The notes: generated from the sequence alone by a model not told the origin. A stretch of 64,000 bases of DNA from UBA2336 sp031395485 (GCA_031395485.1 JANNUS010000004.1:84572-148571); one strand, 5' to 3'. Counted from the stretch's first letter, positions 18,226 to 27,529 are shown. Translations and numbers: made by a program.

Positions 18226-19902
18226 TTACTTCACTAATTTCTTATATCTAATCCTATGCGGCTGGTCATCACCTAATCGTTTCTTCTTATTCTCCTCGTA
18301 TTCACTGAAGCTTCCTTCAAACCAAAATACTTGAGAGTCGCCCTCGAAAGCAAGAATGTGTGTACAGACTCTGTCTAAAAACCAGCGATCGTGTGAGATA
18401 ATTACTGCGCAACCTGCAAAATTTTCCAAGCCTTCTTCCAAGGCGCGCAGTGTATTTATATCAAGGTCATTTGTAGGTTCATCCAATAGTAAAAGATTGC
18501 CACCTTGTTTTAAGGCGATAGCAAGATGTGCGCGGTTTCGCATACCTCCTGAAAGTTCCTTTACTTTCTTTTGCTGATCATTACCACTAAAATTGAACTT
18601 GCTTACATAAGCCCGTGAGTTCATTTCCTTTCCCCCAATAAGAATCAACTCATTTCCGCCTGTAATGGCTTGCCAAACCGAGTCTTCAGGCTTCAAGTCA
18701 TCGTGTTCTTGATCTACATAAGCGATCTGTACAGTTTCTCCTACTGAAAATGTTCCCGCATCGGGTTTTTCTTTTCCGGTAATCATTTTAAAAAGCGTTG
18801 TTTTACCAGCACCGTTTGGTCCGATAATTCCAACAATGCCCGCAGGGGGAAGACTGAAATTTAAATTTTCGTATAACAACTTATCGCCATAGCCTTTTGC
18901 TACTCCGGTTGCTTCAATTACTTTATTTCCTAAGCGTGGCCCGGGCGGAATATATAATTCCAGTTTATCTTCTTTCTCGCGTCCTTCTTGGCCTAATAAT
19001 TTTTCGTAGGCACTCAAGCGCGCTTTTCCTTTGGCTTGCCTTCCTTTCGGATTCATACGCACCCACTCAAGTTCGCGCACCAAAGCCTTCTGTCGTTTTG
19101 ATTCTGTTTTTTCTTCCTGGATTAATCGCTTCTGTTTTTGATCAAGCCATGAAGAATAATTTCCTTTCCAGGGAATACCTTCTCCACGATCCAATTCAAG
19201 AATCCAACCTGCTACGTTATCGAGGAAGTAGCGATCGTGCGTTACTGCAATTACGGTTCCCTTATATTGCTTTAAGTGTTGTTCCAGCCAATCAACCGAC
19301 TCTGCATCTAAGTGGTTGGTAGGTTCATCTAGCAGCAGTACATCGGGTTCCTGAAGCAGAAGACGACAAAGTGCCACACGTCTTTTTTCTCCACCCGATA
19401 GGTACTCAATTTTTGCATCGGATGGAGGGCACCGTAATGCATCCATGGCGCGCTCTAATTTATTGTCAAGTTCCCACGCATTTAAGGCGTCCAGCTTCTC
19501 TTGTATTTGCCCTTGCTTGGTAATAAGCTTATCCATGGCATCCGGACTTAATTCAGGGTCAGCAAACTTTTCATTGATGGCTTCAAACTCTTTCAGTAGA
19601 GCAACAACATCCGCTACGCCCTCTTCTACAATTTCTTTTACTGTTTTTGTTTTATCGAGTTGAGGTTCTTGCTCCAGCAAGCCAACGGTAAAACTAAGAT
19701 CCGATACAACTTCGCCTTGAAACTCTTTGTCGATACCTGCGATGATACGCAACAGGGAAGATTTCCCAGATCCATTCAACCCCAGTACGCCAATTTTGGC
19801 ACCATAGAAGAAAGAGAGATAAATATTTTTAAGGACTTGCTTGCTTGGCGGGTAAATCTTGTTGACGCCCGTCATCGAGAAAATAATCTTTTCGTCAGCC
19901 AT
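18226..19902 (-). CDS. ettA: Energy-dependent translational throttle ATPase EttA
   Basis: ABC-F ATPase that binds the ribosomal E site and gates translation according to ATP level. The 558 residues hold two ABC domains: Walker A GLNGSGKSS at 41-49 and signature LSGGEKRR near 168, then Walker A GPNGAGKTT near 355 and signature LSGGMRNRAH near 447. The P-site tRNA interaction linker between them includes WVRMNPKGRQAKGKARL. No membrane segment is present, as expected for ABC-F proteins. The full-length match over both domains favours EttA over other ABC-F subgroups. Confidence 0.93.
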   Translation of the reverse strand: MADEKIIFSMTGVNKIYPPSKQVLKNIYLSFFYGAKIGVLGLNGSGKSSLLRIIAGIDKEFQGEVVSDLSFTVGLLEQEPQLDKTKTVKEIVEEGVADVVALLKEFEAINEKFADPELSPDAMDKLITKQGQIQEKLDALNAWELDNKLERAMDALRCPPSDAKIEYLSGGEKRRVALCRLLLQEPDVLLLDEPTNHLDAESVDWLEQHLKQYKGTVIAVTHDRYFLDNVAGWILELDRGEGIPWKGNYSSWLDQKQKRLIQEEKTESKRQKALVRELEWVRMNPKGRQAKGKARLSAYEKLLGQEGREKEDKLELYIPPGPRLGNKVIEATGVAKGYGDKLLYENLNFSLPPAGIVGIIGPNGAGKTTLFKMITGKEKPDAGTFSVGETVQIAYVDQEHDDLKPEDSVWQAITGGNELILIGGKEMNSRAYVSKFNFSGNDQQKKVKELSGGMRNRAHLAIALKQGGNLLLLDEPTNDLDINTLRALEEGLENFAGCAVIISHDRWFLDRVCTHILAFEGDSQVFWFEGSFSEYEENKKKRLGDDQPHRIRYKKLVK

Positions 19903-20014
19903 ATTTTTTGTTCAAATGAGCCGCAAATATGGGTTTTTTAGTCCATAGTGCATAGTCTGCTAAAAGAAGGCTTCAGGTTACTTTTTTTCTTTTTTGACTA
20001 TGGACGGCCAGCTA

Positions 20015-20044
20015 TTGACTATGGGCTAATTAATTCTATTTTTG
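20015..20044 (+). promoter_or_regulatory. Predicted promoter of the DUF2795 gene
   Basis: TTG at 20015-20017, 19-base spacer, and a perfect TAnnTTTG element (TATTTTTG) at 20037-20044. Transcription would start near 20051, about 20 bases before the ATG. Confidence 0.72.
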
Positions 20045-20070
20045 CGGGAAATTTATCAAGAGTAACGCTT

Positions 20071-20292
20071 ATGTATTGGACACTCGAACTTGCCTCATAT
20101 TTGGAAGACGCCCCTTGGCCGGCCACTAAAGATGAACTTATTGATTACTCAATCCGATCTGGCGCACCGTTGGAAGTTGTGGAGAATCTTCAGGAATTGG
20201 AGGACGATGGTCAGCCGTATGAGAGTATTGAAGAGATTTGGCCTGATTACCCTACCAAGGAAGATTTCTTCTTCAACGAAGACGAGTATTAG
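20071..20292 (+). CDS. Small acidic DUF2795-type protein
   Basis: A 73-residue cytosolic acidic protein. The helical core (LASYLEDAPWPATKDELIDYSIRSGAPLEVVENL..L) resembles the DUF2795 fold, a small helical domain found in actinobacterial and Bacteroidota proteins and of unknown function. The C-terminus is strongly acidic (DFFFNEDEY). I chose the ATG at 20071 rather than the earlier in-frame ATG because the promoter at 20015-20044 and the conservation both fit it. It has its own promoter and terminator, so it is a monocistronic gene. Confidence 0.85.
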   Translation: MYWTLELASYLEDAPWPATKDELIDYSIRSGAPLEVVENLQELEDDGQPYESIEEIWPDYPTKEDFFFNEDEY

Positions 20293-20316
20293 ACATTAGA
20301 TTTAAGACTTAGGATG

Positions 20317-20342
20317 AAAGCCGGTTTAGATCGGCTTTTTTT
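20317..20342 (+). terminator. Rho-independent terminator after the DUF2795 gene
   Basis: Stem AAAGCCG / CGGCTTT with an eight-base loop and a T run. It is nested in a longer imperfect inverted repeat (AGACATTAGATTT at 20291-20303 with AAATCTTATGTCT at 20358-20370), the second arm overlapping the ispD stop. Confidence 0.75.
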
Positions 20343-20362
20343 ATTTCCGAGAATCTAAAATC

Positions 20363-21046
20363 TTATGTCTTACGTCTCGAATTAAGGAGAGCTTCGGCTA
20401 TAATCAAGTCTTCGGGTGTGGTAATTTTTATATTCTCGTAGCTTCCCTCAAATAATGAAATTGTTTGGCCTGCGCGTTCGGCAACGCTCGCATCATCCGT
20501 TAAACTTGGGTCTTCCTTTATCTGGTATGCTTTTTTTATCAGGCTAACCTGAAAGGTTTGTGGCGTTTGAATCAGCCTGAAGCGCGAGCGATCCATTGCC
20601 TTTGTGTTGTCCTGATCCGTCATGCGAATGGATTCTTTTAACCGCACAGCAGCAACGGCTGATTGGTGCACGGCCGCTAATCGATAAGATGCCCCAATAA
20701 TATCCTCACTAACTAGTGGACGAACTCCGTCATGGATTGCCACTAGACCATCGCCTTCAATTTTTTCAAGGCCATTTTTTACAGATTGGAAGCGTGTATC
20801 GCCACCCTTTTGAAGGATTAATTTTTTTGTGAAACTATGCTTTTTACAAAGTGAATCCCACGTTTCAAAGTCATCTTCGGGAAGTACCAGTATAACAATT
20901 ATATTCTCTGAATAGCGAAAGAAAGCATTAATGGTATGCATTATAATTGGCAGATCATTCAATTCCAGGAATTGCTTTGCAAGTTTGCTTTTGATCCGGG
21001 TGCCTTTGCCACCGGCTACAATCAACGCATATTCTATAGAATGCAT
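20363..21046 (-). CDS. ispD: 2-C-methyl-D-erythritol 4-phosphate cytidylyltransferase
   Basis: Third step of the MEP isoprenoid pathway: joins CTP and MEP to give CDP-ME. The 227-residue protein has the nucleotide-binding start VAGGKGTRIKSKLAKQFLEL, the GGDTRFQSVKNGL motif that contacts CTP, VAIHDGVRPLV and the TPQTFQ segment, all diagnostic of IspD. The last part, LTDDASVAERAG, also fits. It is divergent from the small membrane protein at 21070 with only 23 bases between starts. dxr of the same pathway is at 4.5 kb. Confidence 0.95.
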   Translation of the reverse strand: MHSIEYALIVAGGKGTRIKSKLAKQFLELNDLPIIMHTINAFFRYSENIIVILVLPEDDFETWDSLCKKHSFTKKLILQKGGDTRFQSVKNGLEKIEGDGLVAIHDGVRPLVSEDIIGASYRLAAVHQSAVAAVRLKESIRMTDQDNTKAMDRSRFRLIQTPQTFQVSLIKKAYQIKEDPSLTDDASVAERAGQTISLFEGSYENIKITTPEDLIIAEALLNSRRKT

Positions 21047-21069
21047 ACTTTTACGAAAATACTATTTCT

Positions 21070-21318
21070 ATGGTCATTCTTCGTTTTTTGGTATTATTCT
21101 TCAATGTGGCGATTGTTACATTTTTGATTTACAGAATGTTTGGCGTTGCAAAGCAGTCCATCCCTAAAACAAAAAAAACCGTGATTCTCGCAGCGGGTAT
21201 TTTTTTGCTGATAGTTCCTTTCGCTTTTTTCTTTCGGATAATGACCCCGTCTCCGCTATATTTTATGATTTACCCTGTAGCGGTTTCGCTTTTTATTTAC
21301 CTGATACGCGAAGAGTAG
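21070..21318 (+). CDS. Small hypothetical membrane protein
   Basis: An 82-residue protein with three predicted transmembrane segments (about 3-20, 37-56 and 62-79) and a short basic loop (KQSIPKTKKT) after the first. No family is recognised. It lies between ispD (divergent) and queA (convergent). The hydrophobic pattern and clean reading frame support a real gene, but no homology is claimed. Confidence 0.6.
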   Translation: MVILRFLVLFFNVAIVTFLIYRMFGVAKQSIPKTKKTVILAAGIFLLIVPFAFFFRIMTPSPLYFMIYPVAVSLFIYLIREE

Positions 21319-21363
21319 TTAACGGCTAGCGTATCAAGCAAAATCATTAACGGTTAACGGTAA

Positions 21364-22410
21364 CTAGATAATTAACATAGCGTCACCGTATGTAAGGAAC
21401 TTATACTTTTCCTTCTTGGCAACCTTGTATGCTTCCATCGTTAAATCAAATCCTCCAAAAGCTGCCGCCATCATCATTAATGTTGATTCAGGCATGTGGA
21501 AGTTGGTAATCATGGCATTACAGATTTTGAATTCGTATGGCGGAAAAATGAACTTGTCTGTCCAGCCGTCTTTTACTTTCAAACGATTCCCTGCCGAAAC
21601 TGCCGATTCAAGCGAGCGCATGGAAGTAGTACCAATGGCACACACCCTGTTTTTATTATCGAGTGCTGTATTCACTTTTTCTACAACCTCAGCACCTACA
21701 ATAAAATTTTCAGAATCCATTTTATGCTTGGTCAGATCCTCGACATCTACCTGGCGGAATGTTCCCAACCCTATGTGAAGAGTAATAAAACCCATATCAA
21801 CACCTTTAATCTGCAGGCGTTTCAAGAGTTGTTTTGTAAAGTGTAGCCCAGCTGTTGGAGCAGAAACTGCTCCTTTATTTTTTGCGTAGATAGTTTGAAA
21901 CCTTTCCTTGTCTTCGGGTTCAATTTTTCTTTTGATATATTTAGGAAGGGGCGTTTCGCCCAAAGTTTCAATTACCTTATCAAAAGCATCGGCATCGCCA
22001 TCAAAAAGAAAGCGAATGGTTCTTCCACGAGACGTGGTATTGTCAATCACTTCGGCTACCAGGTCGCCATTACCAAAATACAGTTTATTGCCAACACGGA
22101 TTTTACGGGCAGGGTCTACCAATACATCCCACAGATGCATTTCAGCATTTAATTCACGAAGAAGAAATACCTCAATTTTGGCTCCTGTCTTCTCTTTTCT
22201 ACCATATAATCTTGCCGGAAAAACCATGGTATCATTTCCTACCAGTACATCGCCTTCACCAAAGTAATTGACAATGTCCTTGAAAACTTTATGTTCAATT
22301 TTACCGGAATCTTTATGAATCACCATTAAACGCGATTCATCACGATTTTCAGCTGGCCGTAAGGCAATAAGGTTGTTAGGGAGTTCGAACTTAAATTCTG
22401 ATAGCTTCAT
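21364..22410 (-). CDS. queA: S-adenosylmethionine:tRNA ribosyltransferase-isomerase
   Basis: Transfers and isomerises the ribose of AdoMet onto 7-aminomethyl-7-deazaguanine in tRNA to give epoxyqueuosine. The 348-residue length and motifs fit: MKLSEFKFELPNNLIALRP at the start, GKEKTGAKIEVFLLRE-like segment (RKEKTGAKIEVFLL), APTAGLHFT near the middle, TLHIGLGTFRQV, and NFHMPESTLMM near the C-terminus. A minus-strand TACTTTTG at 22463-22456 is a good -7 element, although no TTG is found at the right distance upstream. Confidence 0.96.
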   Translation of the reverse strand: MKLSEFKFELPNNLIALRPAENRDESRLMVIHKDSGKIEHKVFKDIVNYFGEGDVLVGNDTMVFPARLYGRKEKTGAKIEVFLLRELNAEMHLWDVLVDPARKIRVGNKLYFGNGDLVAEVIDNTTSRGRTIRFLFDGDADAFDKVIETLGETPLPKYIKRKIEPEDKERFQTIYAKNKGAVSAPTAGLHFTKQLLKRLQIKGVDMGFITLHIGLGTFRQVDVEDLTKHKMDSENFIVGAEVVEKVNTALDNKNRVCAIGTTSMRSLESAVSAGNRLKVKDGWTDKFIFPPYEFKICNAMITNFHMPESTLMMMAAAFGGFDLTMEAYKVAKKEKYKFLTYGDAMLII

Positions 22411-22604
22411 ATTTTATACGCAGAGTATGCCCAATGAACGAAATTTTTAAGGTTGCAAAAGTAATCCAATAGTTGGTATTTAGGAAGTTACCTCACCGAT
22501 TTTAGTATGTGTAACAAATTACACTTGTTTTAAGTCTAAATTCAGTAATTAAAGCCTAAACAGGTCGACTAACAAAATAATATTAACTCCGTATAACCCT
22601 GGTA

Positions 22605-23867
22605 ATGCATACGCTACGACAAGTTTTTGAAAGTTTTAGGTTTGCCGGAAGGGCACTAAAATCGAATTTATTAAGAACCATCCTTTCCCTTTTGGGTGTT
22701 ACCATTGGCATTTTTGCCATCATTTCTGTACTCACTATTGTTGATTCCCTCGAGAAGAATATCAAGGACAGTCTTAACTTTTTGGGTAGTAGTGTAATTT
22801 ATGTTGAGAAATGGCCCTTTAATACCGATCCTGATTTTGCCTGGTGGGAATATTTAAAAAGACCGCATGCGTCCTATAATGAATACAAATTTTTACAAGC
22901 CAATCTTAAGAATGTAAGCGGCATCGCCATTTTTGCAGGTAGAGGAAACCAGCTTATTAAGCGTAATAGTAATAGTGTTGGGCAGGTACGATTAGTGGGT
23001 GGAAGCGATGGCTACAATGTAATTTTTGAAATTAATGTTGAGAAAGGCCGCTATTTTATTCCGGAAGAAATTGAAGGAGGCCGAAGTGTAGCCATTATTG
23101 GATTTGAGGTGGCCAATGCGTTGTTCCCCAATGATGAAGATCCTATTGGAAAGTCTGTAAAAATAAAGAATCTGAAGTATACAGTGATTGGCGTCACCAA
23201 AAAAGAAGGTCAGAGTTTCATGGGCTTCACCAGCAACGACTATGTAACGATTATTCCATACAACAACTTCCGAAGATTGTATCAAACGGGTACAGGGGTT
23301 TACTATGAATCTCCCCCTTCACGCATTGGATTAAAGGGTTTTGACTATGATGTTGGATTGGTGGAGCTGGAAAATGAAGCCCGTGGAATGTTACGTACCC
23401 GCAGGGGGTTACGGCCCACGGATAAGGACACCTTTGTAATGAACCGCCCCGAGGCGCTTGCCAATGCAATCAGTGGCGTGTTTGATATTGTGGGAATGGC
23501 CGGCTGGGTAATTGGTGGTTTTTCGATTTTAGTGGGTGGCTTCGGAATTGCAAATATTATGTTTGTTTCTGTGAAAGAACGTACCGGCATTATTGGTTTA
23601 CAAAAGTCGCTTGGAGCAAAAAACTATTTCATCCTTTTTCAGTTTCTGTTTGAAGCGATTTTTCTCAGTTTAATTGGAGGGTTAGGGGGCTTATTTTTTG
23701 TTTACCTCATCACCTTTATACCCATGGGAGATTTAGTGGTTGTACTATCCGTTAAAAATATTGTGCTCGGGTTAACAGTGTCCAGTATTATTGGGTTGGT
23801 ATCGGGGATTATCCCTGCAGCCATGGCGGCACGACTTGACCCTGTTGCGGCTATCCGGGCAAATTAA
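22605..23867 (+). CDS. MacB-like ABC transporter permease, copy 1
   Basis: Permease of the MacB/FtsX type. The 420 residues comprise an N-terminal transmembrane helix (about 20-45, LRTILSLLGVTIGIFAIISVLTIV), a large extracytoplasmic MacB_PCD domain (about 50-260) and three C-terminal helices forming the FtsX domain (about 290-410). No ATPase or membrane-fusion gene is adjacent, so the partner must be elsewhere. The next gene starts two bases after this stop and encodes a close paralogue, so the two are co-transcribed and may act as a heterodimer. Transported substrate unknown; MacB relatives move peptides, lipoproteins or macrolides. Confidence 0.9.
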   Translation: MHTLRQVFESFRFAGRALKSNLLRTILSLLGVTIGIFAIISVLTIVDSLEKNIKDSLNFLGSSVIYVEKWPFNTDPDFAWWEYLKRPHASYNEYKFLQANLKNVSGIAIFAGRGNQLIKRNSNSVGQVRLVGGSDGYNVIFEINVEKGRYFIPEEIEGGRSVAIIGFEVANALFPNDEDPIGKSVKIKNLKYTVIGVTKKEGQSFMGFTSNDYVTIIPYNNFRRLYQTGTGVYYESPPSRIGLKGFDYDVGLVELENEARGMLRTRRGLRPTDKDTFVMNRPEALANAISGVFDIVGMAGWVIGGFSILVGGFGIANIMFVSVKERTGIIGLQKSLGAKNYFILFQFLFEAIFLSLIGGLGGLFFVYLITFIPMGDLVVVLSVKNIVLGLTVSSIIGLVSGIIPAAMAARLDPVAAIRAN

Positions 23868-23869
23868 CT

Positions 23870-25135
23870 ATGTACACTATACGGCAAATCTTTGAAAGTT
23901 TTCGTTTTGCTGGTCGGGCGCTAAAATCAAATTTACTTCGTACGATACTATCTCTATTAGGTGTGACGATCGGCATTTTTGCCATTATTAGCGTACTTAC
24001 CTTGGTTGATTCGCTCGAGAAGAATATCAAAGACAGTCTGAATTTTATTGGATCAAGTGTAATTTATGTAGAGAAATGGCCGTGGCTTGCCGATAATGAT
24101 GGACAGTATAAATGGTGGGAATTTTTACGCAGACCTACTCCCTCTTATGCAGAGTATAAGCTATTCCGTGATAACCTTAATCACTGTAGTAATCTTACAA
24201 TCTTAGCCGAGAAAAATAACTCGCTGATAAAGCGCAATAATAATAGTATTGGTCAGGTGCGATTGGTGGGAGGAAGTGAAGGTTATGATAAGATTTTTGA
24301 AGTACCTGTGGAGAATGGAAGATTCTTTACCGTTGAAGAACTTGGTAGTGGTAGGAATGTAGCTGTGATTGGATATGAAGTTGCCAACGGATTATTTAAG
24401 AGTGGTGAAGATGTTATGGGAAAACCCATCAAAATTAAAAACATGGTGTTTAATGTGGTTGGGGTCGTGAAAAAAGAAGGGGCCGGTTTTTTAGGAAATA
24501 CTTCCAATGACTTTGCGGTGATTGTGCCATACAATGCATTTCGAAAATTGTATCAAACGGGTACAGGACGTTGGAATGAGCTGGAGTCTTCTATTGGAGT
24601 GAAAGGCTTTGATAGCGATGTTGGCCTTATAGAGCTTGAAAATGAGATTAAGGGAATGCTACGTGGTAAGCGAGGTGTTCGGCCAAAGGAGAAGGATAAT
24701 TTTGCCGTGAATCGCCCAGAAGCTTTTATGAAAGTGATTAGCGGTGTGTTTGATGTTGTAGGCGTTGCCGGTTGGGTCATTGGTGGATTTTCGATGTTGG
24801 TTGGCGGTTTTGGAATTGCCAACATCATGTTTGTTTCTGTAAAAGAACGAACGTCTATTATAGGATTGCAGAAATCAATAGGGGCAAAAAATTATTTTAT
24901 ACTTTTTCAGTTTTTATTTGAGGCAATCTTTTTGAGTTTGATTGGTGGCTTGGTAGGATTGTTTCTCGTATACCTTATTACATTCATTCCATTTGGTAGT
25001 CTGGTCGTGACACTGTCAATAAAAAATATTGTTCTTGGACTGGGAGTCTCCAGCATCATTGGATTAGTATCGGGGATTATCCCTGCAGCCATGGCGGCAC
25101 GAATGGATCCGGTAACTGCAATCAGAGCAAATTGA
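23870..25135 (+). CDS. MacB-like ABC transporter permease, copy 2
   Basis: Second member of a tandem duplication. The 421-residue protein has the same layout as its upstream paralogue: one N-terminal helix, the periplasmic MacB_PCD domain and three FtsX helices. The N-terminal 45 and C-terminal 150 residues are almost identical between copies, whereas the periplasmic domain differs more, for example in the region about 65-110. A 36-base stretch near the 3' end is identical at the DNA level (23799-23834 and 25067-25102), pointing to recent duplication or gene conversion. Ends in convergence with recA. Confidence 0.9.
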   Translation: MYTIRQIFESFRFAGRALKSNLLRTILSLLGVTIGIFAIISVLTLVDSLEKNIKDSLNFIGSSVIYVEKWPWLADNDGQYKWWEFLRRPTPSYAEYKLFRDNLNHCSNLTILAEKNNSLIKRNNNSIGQVRLVGGSEGYDKIFEVPVENGRFFTVEELGSGRNVAVIGYEVANGLFKSGEDVMGKPIKIKNMVFNVVGVVKKEGAGFLGNTSNDFAVIVPYNAFRKLYQTGTGRWNELESSIGVKGFDSDVGLIELENEIKGMLRGKRGVRPKEKDNFAVNRPEAFMKVISGVFDVVGVAGWVIGGFSMLVGGFGIANIMFVSVKERTSIIGLQKSIGAKNYFILFQFLFEAIFLSLIGGLVGLFLVYLITFIPFGSLVVTLSIKNIVLGLGVSSIIGLVSGIIPAAMAARMDPVTAIRAN

Positions 25136-25154
25136 TTTTAGGAGTTGCGAAGAT

Positions 25155-25184
25155 AGGAGTTGAGAAACTTACTCCTCAACTCCT
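25155..25184. terminator. Inverted repeat between permease and recA
   Basis: Arms AGGAGTTGAG and CTCAACTCCT, perfect over 10 bases, with a 10-base loop, between convergent genes. It lacks a T run on either strand, so a terminator role is only likely from position. Confidence 0.4.
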
Positions 25185-25201
25185 TCAACCTCATATTCTA
25201 A

Positions 25202-26263
25202 TTAAGCTTTTTCTTCCACAGCTTTCTTACTGTCTAGCTTCTTTCCGTCTAGTGCTTTTTTGGCTTCCGGATTCGCTAAAATTTCCTTGATTTTCTTTTC
25301 CAGTTCCTCCATCAGTTCCGGATTATCTTCAATCAATTGCTTCACGGCATCGCGGCCCTGTCCAAGTTTATTGCCACTGTATGAGAACCATGATCCGGCT
25401 TTTTGAATCACATTTAGTTCAACACCAATGTCAACGATTTCTCCTGATTTTGAAATTCCTCTTCCGTACATGATGTCAAACTCAACTACTTTAAACGGAG
25501 GTGCAACTTTGTTCTTCACCACTTTTACTTTCACCCGGTTACCGGTAATATTATCGGCATCTTCTTTAATTTGTCCAATCCTTCGGATGTCCAACCGAAC
25601 AGAAGCATAAAACTTCAGAGCATTTCCACCGGTTGTGGTTTCGGGGTTGCCGAACATCACACCAATTTTTTCACGCAGCTGGTTAATAAAGATACACGAG
25701 CAACCGGTTTTACTAATGGTACCAGTAAGTTTACGCAACGCTTGCGACATCAAACGTGCATGTAAGCCCATTTTGCTGTCGCCCATTTCACCTTCGAGTT
25801 CACTTTTCGGAACAAGCGCAGCTACGGAGTCAATTACAATGATATCAATCGCGCCAGAACGGATCAGATGATCGGCAATTTCCAGTGCCTGTTCACCGTT
25901 GTCGGGTTGTGAGATTAAAAGATTCTCTGTGTCAATCCCCAATTTCTCCGCATACGCTTTATCAAAAGCATGTTCGGCATCAATAAAAGCAGCAAGCCCG
26001 CCCTTCTTTTGTGCTTCTGCTATCATGTGCAACGTCAATGTAGTTTTACCAGACGATTCCGGCCCATAAATTTCTGTAACTCTTCCGCGTGGAATGCCGC
26101 CTATACCCAAGGCAATGTCCAATCCAAGAGATCCCGTTGAAATTGCTGGAACATCCATCACCTTCTCGTCACTTAACTTCATCACGGTTCCTTTTCCGTA
26201 TGTCTTCTCCAACTTATCCAGCGTCAGTTGAAGTGCTTTTAATTTTTCTTTCGCGTCACTCAT
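25202..26263 (-). CDS. recA: Recombinase RecA
   Basis: Central recombinase for homologous repair and SOS induction. The 353-residue protein has Walker A GPESSGKT at 67-74, the conserved core with the L1/L2 loops (LREKIGVMFGNPETTTGGNALKFYAS), and a Lys/Glu-rich C-terminus (AKKALDGKKLDSKKAVEEKA). I chose the ATG at 26263 (MSDAKEKLKAL); the frame extends 15 residues upstream without family support. No obvious LexA-type palindrome was seen upstream. Confidence 0.97.
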   Translation of the reverse strand: MSDAKEKLKALQLTLDKLEKTYGKGTVMKLSDEKVMDVPAISTGSLGLDIALGIGGIPRGRVTEIYGPESSGKTTLTLHMIAEAQKKGGLAAFIDAEHAFDKAYAEKLGIDTENLLISQPDNGEQALEIADHLIRSGAIDIIVIDSVAALVPKSELEGEMGDSKMGLHARLMSQALRKLTGTISKTGCSCIFINQLREKIGVMFGNPETTTGGNALKFYASVRLDIRRIGQIKEDADNITGNRVKVKVVKNKVAPPFKVVEFDIMYGRGISKSGEIVDIGVELNVIQKAGSWFSYSGNKLGQGRDAVKQLIEDNPELMEELEKKIKEILANPEAKKALDGKKLDSKKAVEEKA

Positions 26264-26373
26264 AATTATTCGTAGTTGATTGTAGTTCGTCTTTAATAAC
26301 AGGATCAAAGTAATGCATCGTTTGGCAGAATAAAAAACAAATACAAAATGTGTGACAGAGGTTGTCAGTATCG

Positions 26374-26403
26374 TTGTAGAGCATGACCGGATGGTCTATA
26401 TTG
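26374..26403 (+). promoter_or_regulatory. Possible promoter of the 26.4 kb membrane-protein gene
   Basis: TTG at 26374-26376, 20-base spacer, TATATTG at 26397-26403, one T short of the consensus. It lies so close that translation from the ATG at 26414 is favoured over 26405. Confidence 0.35.
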
Positions 26404-26413
26404 CATGATTCAT

Positions 26414-27529
26414 ATGAAAAGGGCACTATTCATACTATTTTTAGCTGTTTCCTTTACGGGATATTCACAACTTAACAATCAGGCGTTTGAACAGCGCTTA
26501 CTAGTTGTGGATTCTGACTCGGGCAAGTTGTTTCTCGGGATCAATTTTCTGGGATTTGGAAAGAATAATGAGTATTTCGACACTACCGAAGATGGCTACA
26601 CCCTTTTTGGGTATCAGTTAAATCCATACCTATCCTACAATATCGCGAAGAATGTTCGGTTGGATGCCGGAGTCTATGCACAGAAGGATTTCGGTAACGA
26701 TGAATATACGGATGTAATGCCAACCCTATCGTTAAAAATAACGAACCGAAATTTCAATTTCATTTTTGGTACGCTGGAAGGAAGCCTCCATCACCGAATG
26801 ATTGAACCCTTGTATGATTTTGAGCGTGTGCTGAATAATCGACTTGAAAATGGTATTCAAGTGCTGTGGATGAAAGGCGATTTCTTTCTAGATGCATGGG
26901 TGGATTGGCAAAACATGATTTATTTTAATGATACGGAGCCTGAACGATTTGTGGGTGGTGTTTCTTTTAACAAAACCATATTCCGCTCAGGCGGATTTCA
27001 CATTGATCTTCCAATTCAACTCGTAGGATCGCACCAGGGTGGGCAAATTGACACAGTAAATAACCCAGTTATTACTCAGTACAACGGTGCGATTGGATTA
27101 ACAATCGAGTCGGAGTCGGCTGGTTTTGTTAGTTCATGGGGTATTAAATCATACGTTGCTGGTTTCAGTACTTCATCTAATGAGTTTGCATATGAAGATG
27201 GTAACGGAATTTTTATCAATCCATACGTTACTACAAAAATCGGTTTAACCGTGATGGGAAGTTATTGGAAGGGTAATGAGTTTTTAACCATTCATGGTAA
27301 TCAATTGTATCCATCCGTTACAGACAATTATCCGACCCGAATCGATGAAGTGCGTGAGTTTTTTATGCTACGCTTTTTATACGATGTAAAACTAGCCGAT
27401 GGATTAATGCTGACAGCACGTGCAGAACCTTTCTATGATACCTATGCCGAAGCACTTGAATACTCTTTTGGGTTATACCTCAATTTTTCAGATCGATTCT
27501 TTTTATTGAATGCAAAGAAGAGCAGGTAA
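26414..27529 (+). CDS. Predicted outer-membrane beta-barrel protein
   Basis: A 371-residue protein of unknown function with a signal peptide (MKRALFILFLAVSFTGYSQ). The mature chain is made of alternating strands rich in aromatic residues, such as LSYNIAKNVRLDAGVYAQ, FFLDAWVDWQNMIYF, PYVTTKIGLTVMGSYW and the terminal YSFGLYLNFSDRFFLLNA, consistent with a porin-like barrel in the outer membrane. The upstream ATG at 26405 would only add three residues. The following aminopeptidase gene overlaps its end by 20 bases, so the two are probably expressed together. Confidence 0.7.
   Translation: MKRALFILFLAVSFTGYSQLNNQAFEQRLLVVDSDSGKLFLGINFLGFGKNNEYFDTTEDGYTLFGYQLNPYLSYNIAKNVRLDAGVYAQKDFGNDEYTDVMPTLSLKITNRNFNFIFGTLEGSLHHRMIEPLYDFERVLNNRLENGIQVLWMKGDFFLDAWVDWQNMIYFNDTEPERFVGGVSFNKTIFRSGGFHIDLPIQLVGSHQGGQIDTVNNPVITQYNGAIGLTIESESAGFVSSWGIKSYVAGFSTSSNEFAYEDGNGIFINPYVTTKIGLTVMGSYWKGNEFLTIHGNQLYPSVTDNYPTRIDEVREFFMLRFLYDVKLADGLMLTARAEPFYDTYAEALEYSFGLYLNFSDRFFLLNAKKSR

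Noticed and set aside
18897..19322. 141-codon plus-strand frame across ettA
   Set aside because: Antisense to a well-conserved ABC-F gene; composition and lack of motif show a shadow frame.
26264..26308. Upstream extension of recA by 15 codons
   Set aside because: The extra residues lack family support and the ATG at 26263 gives the standard N-terminus.
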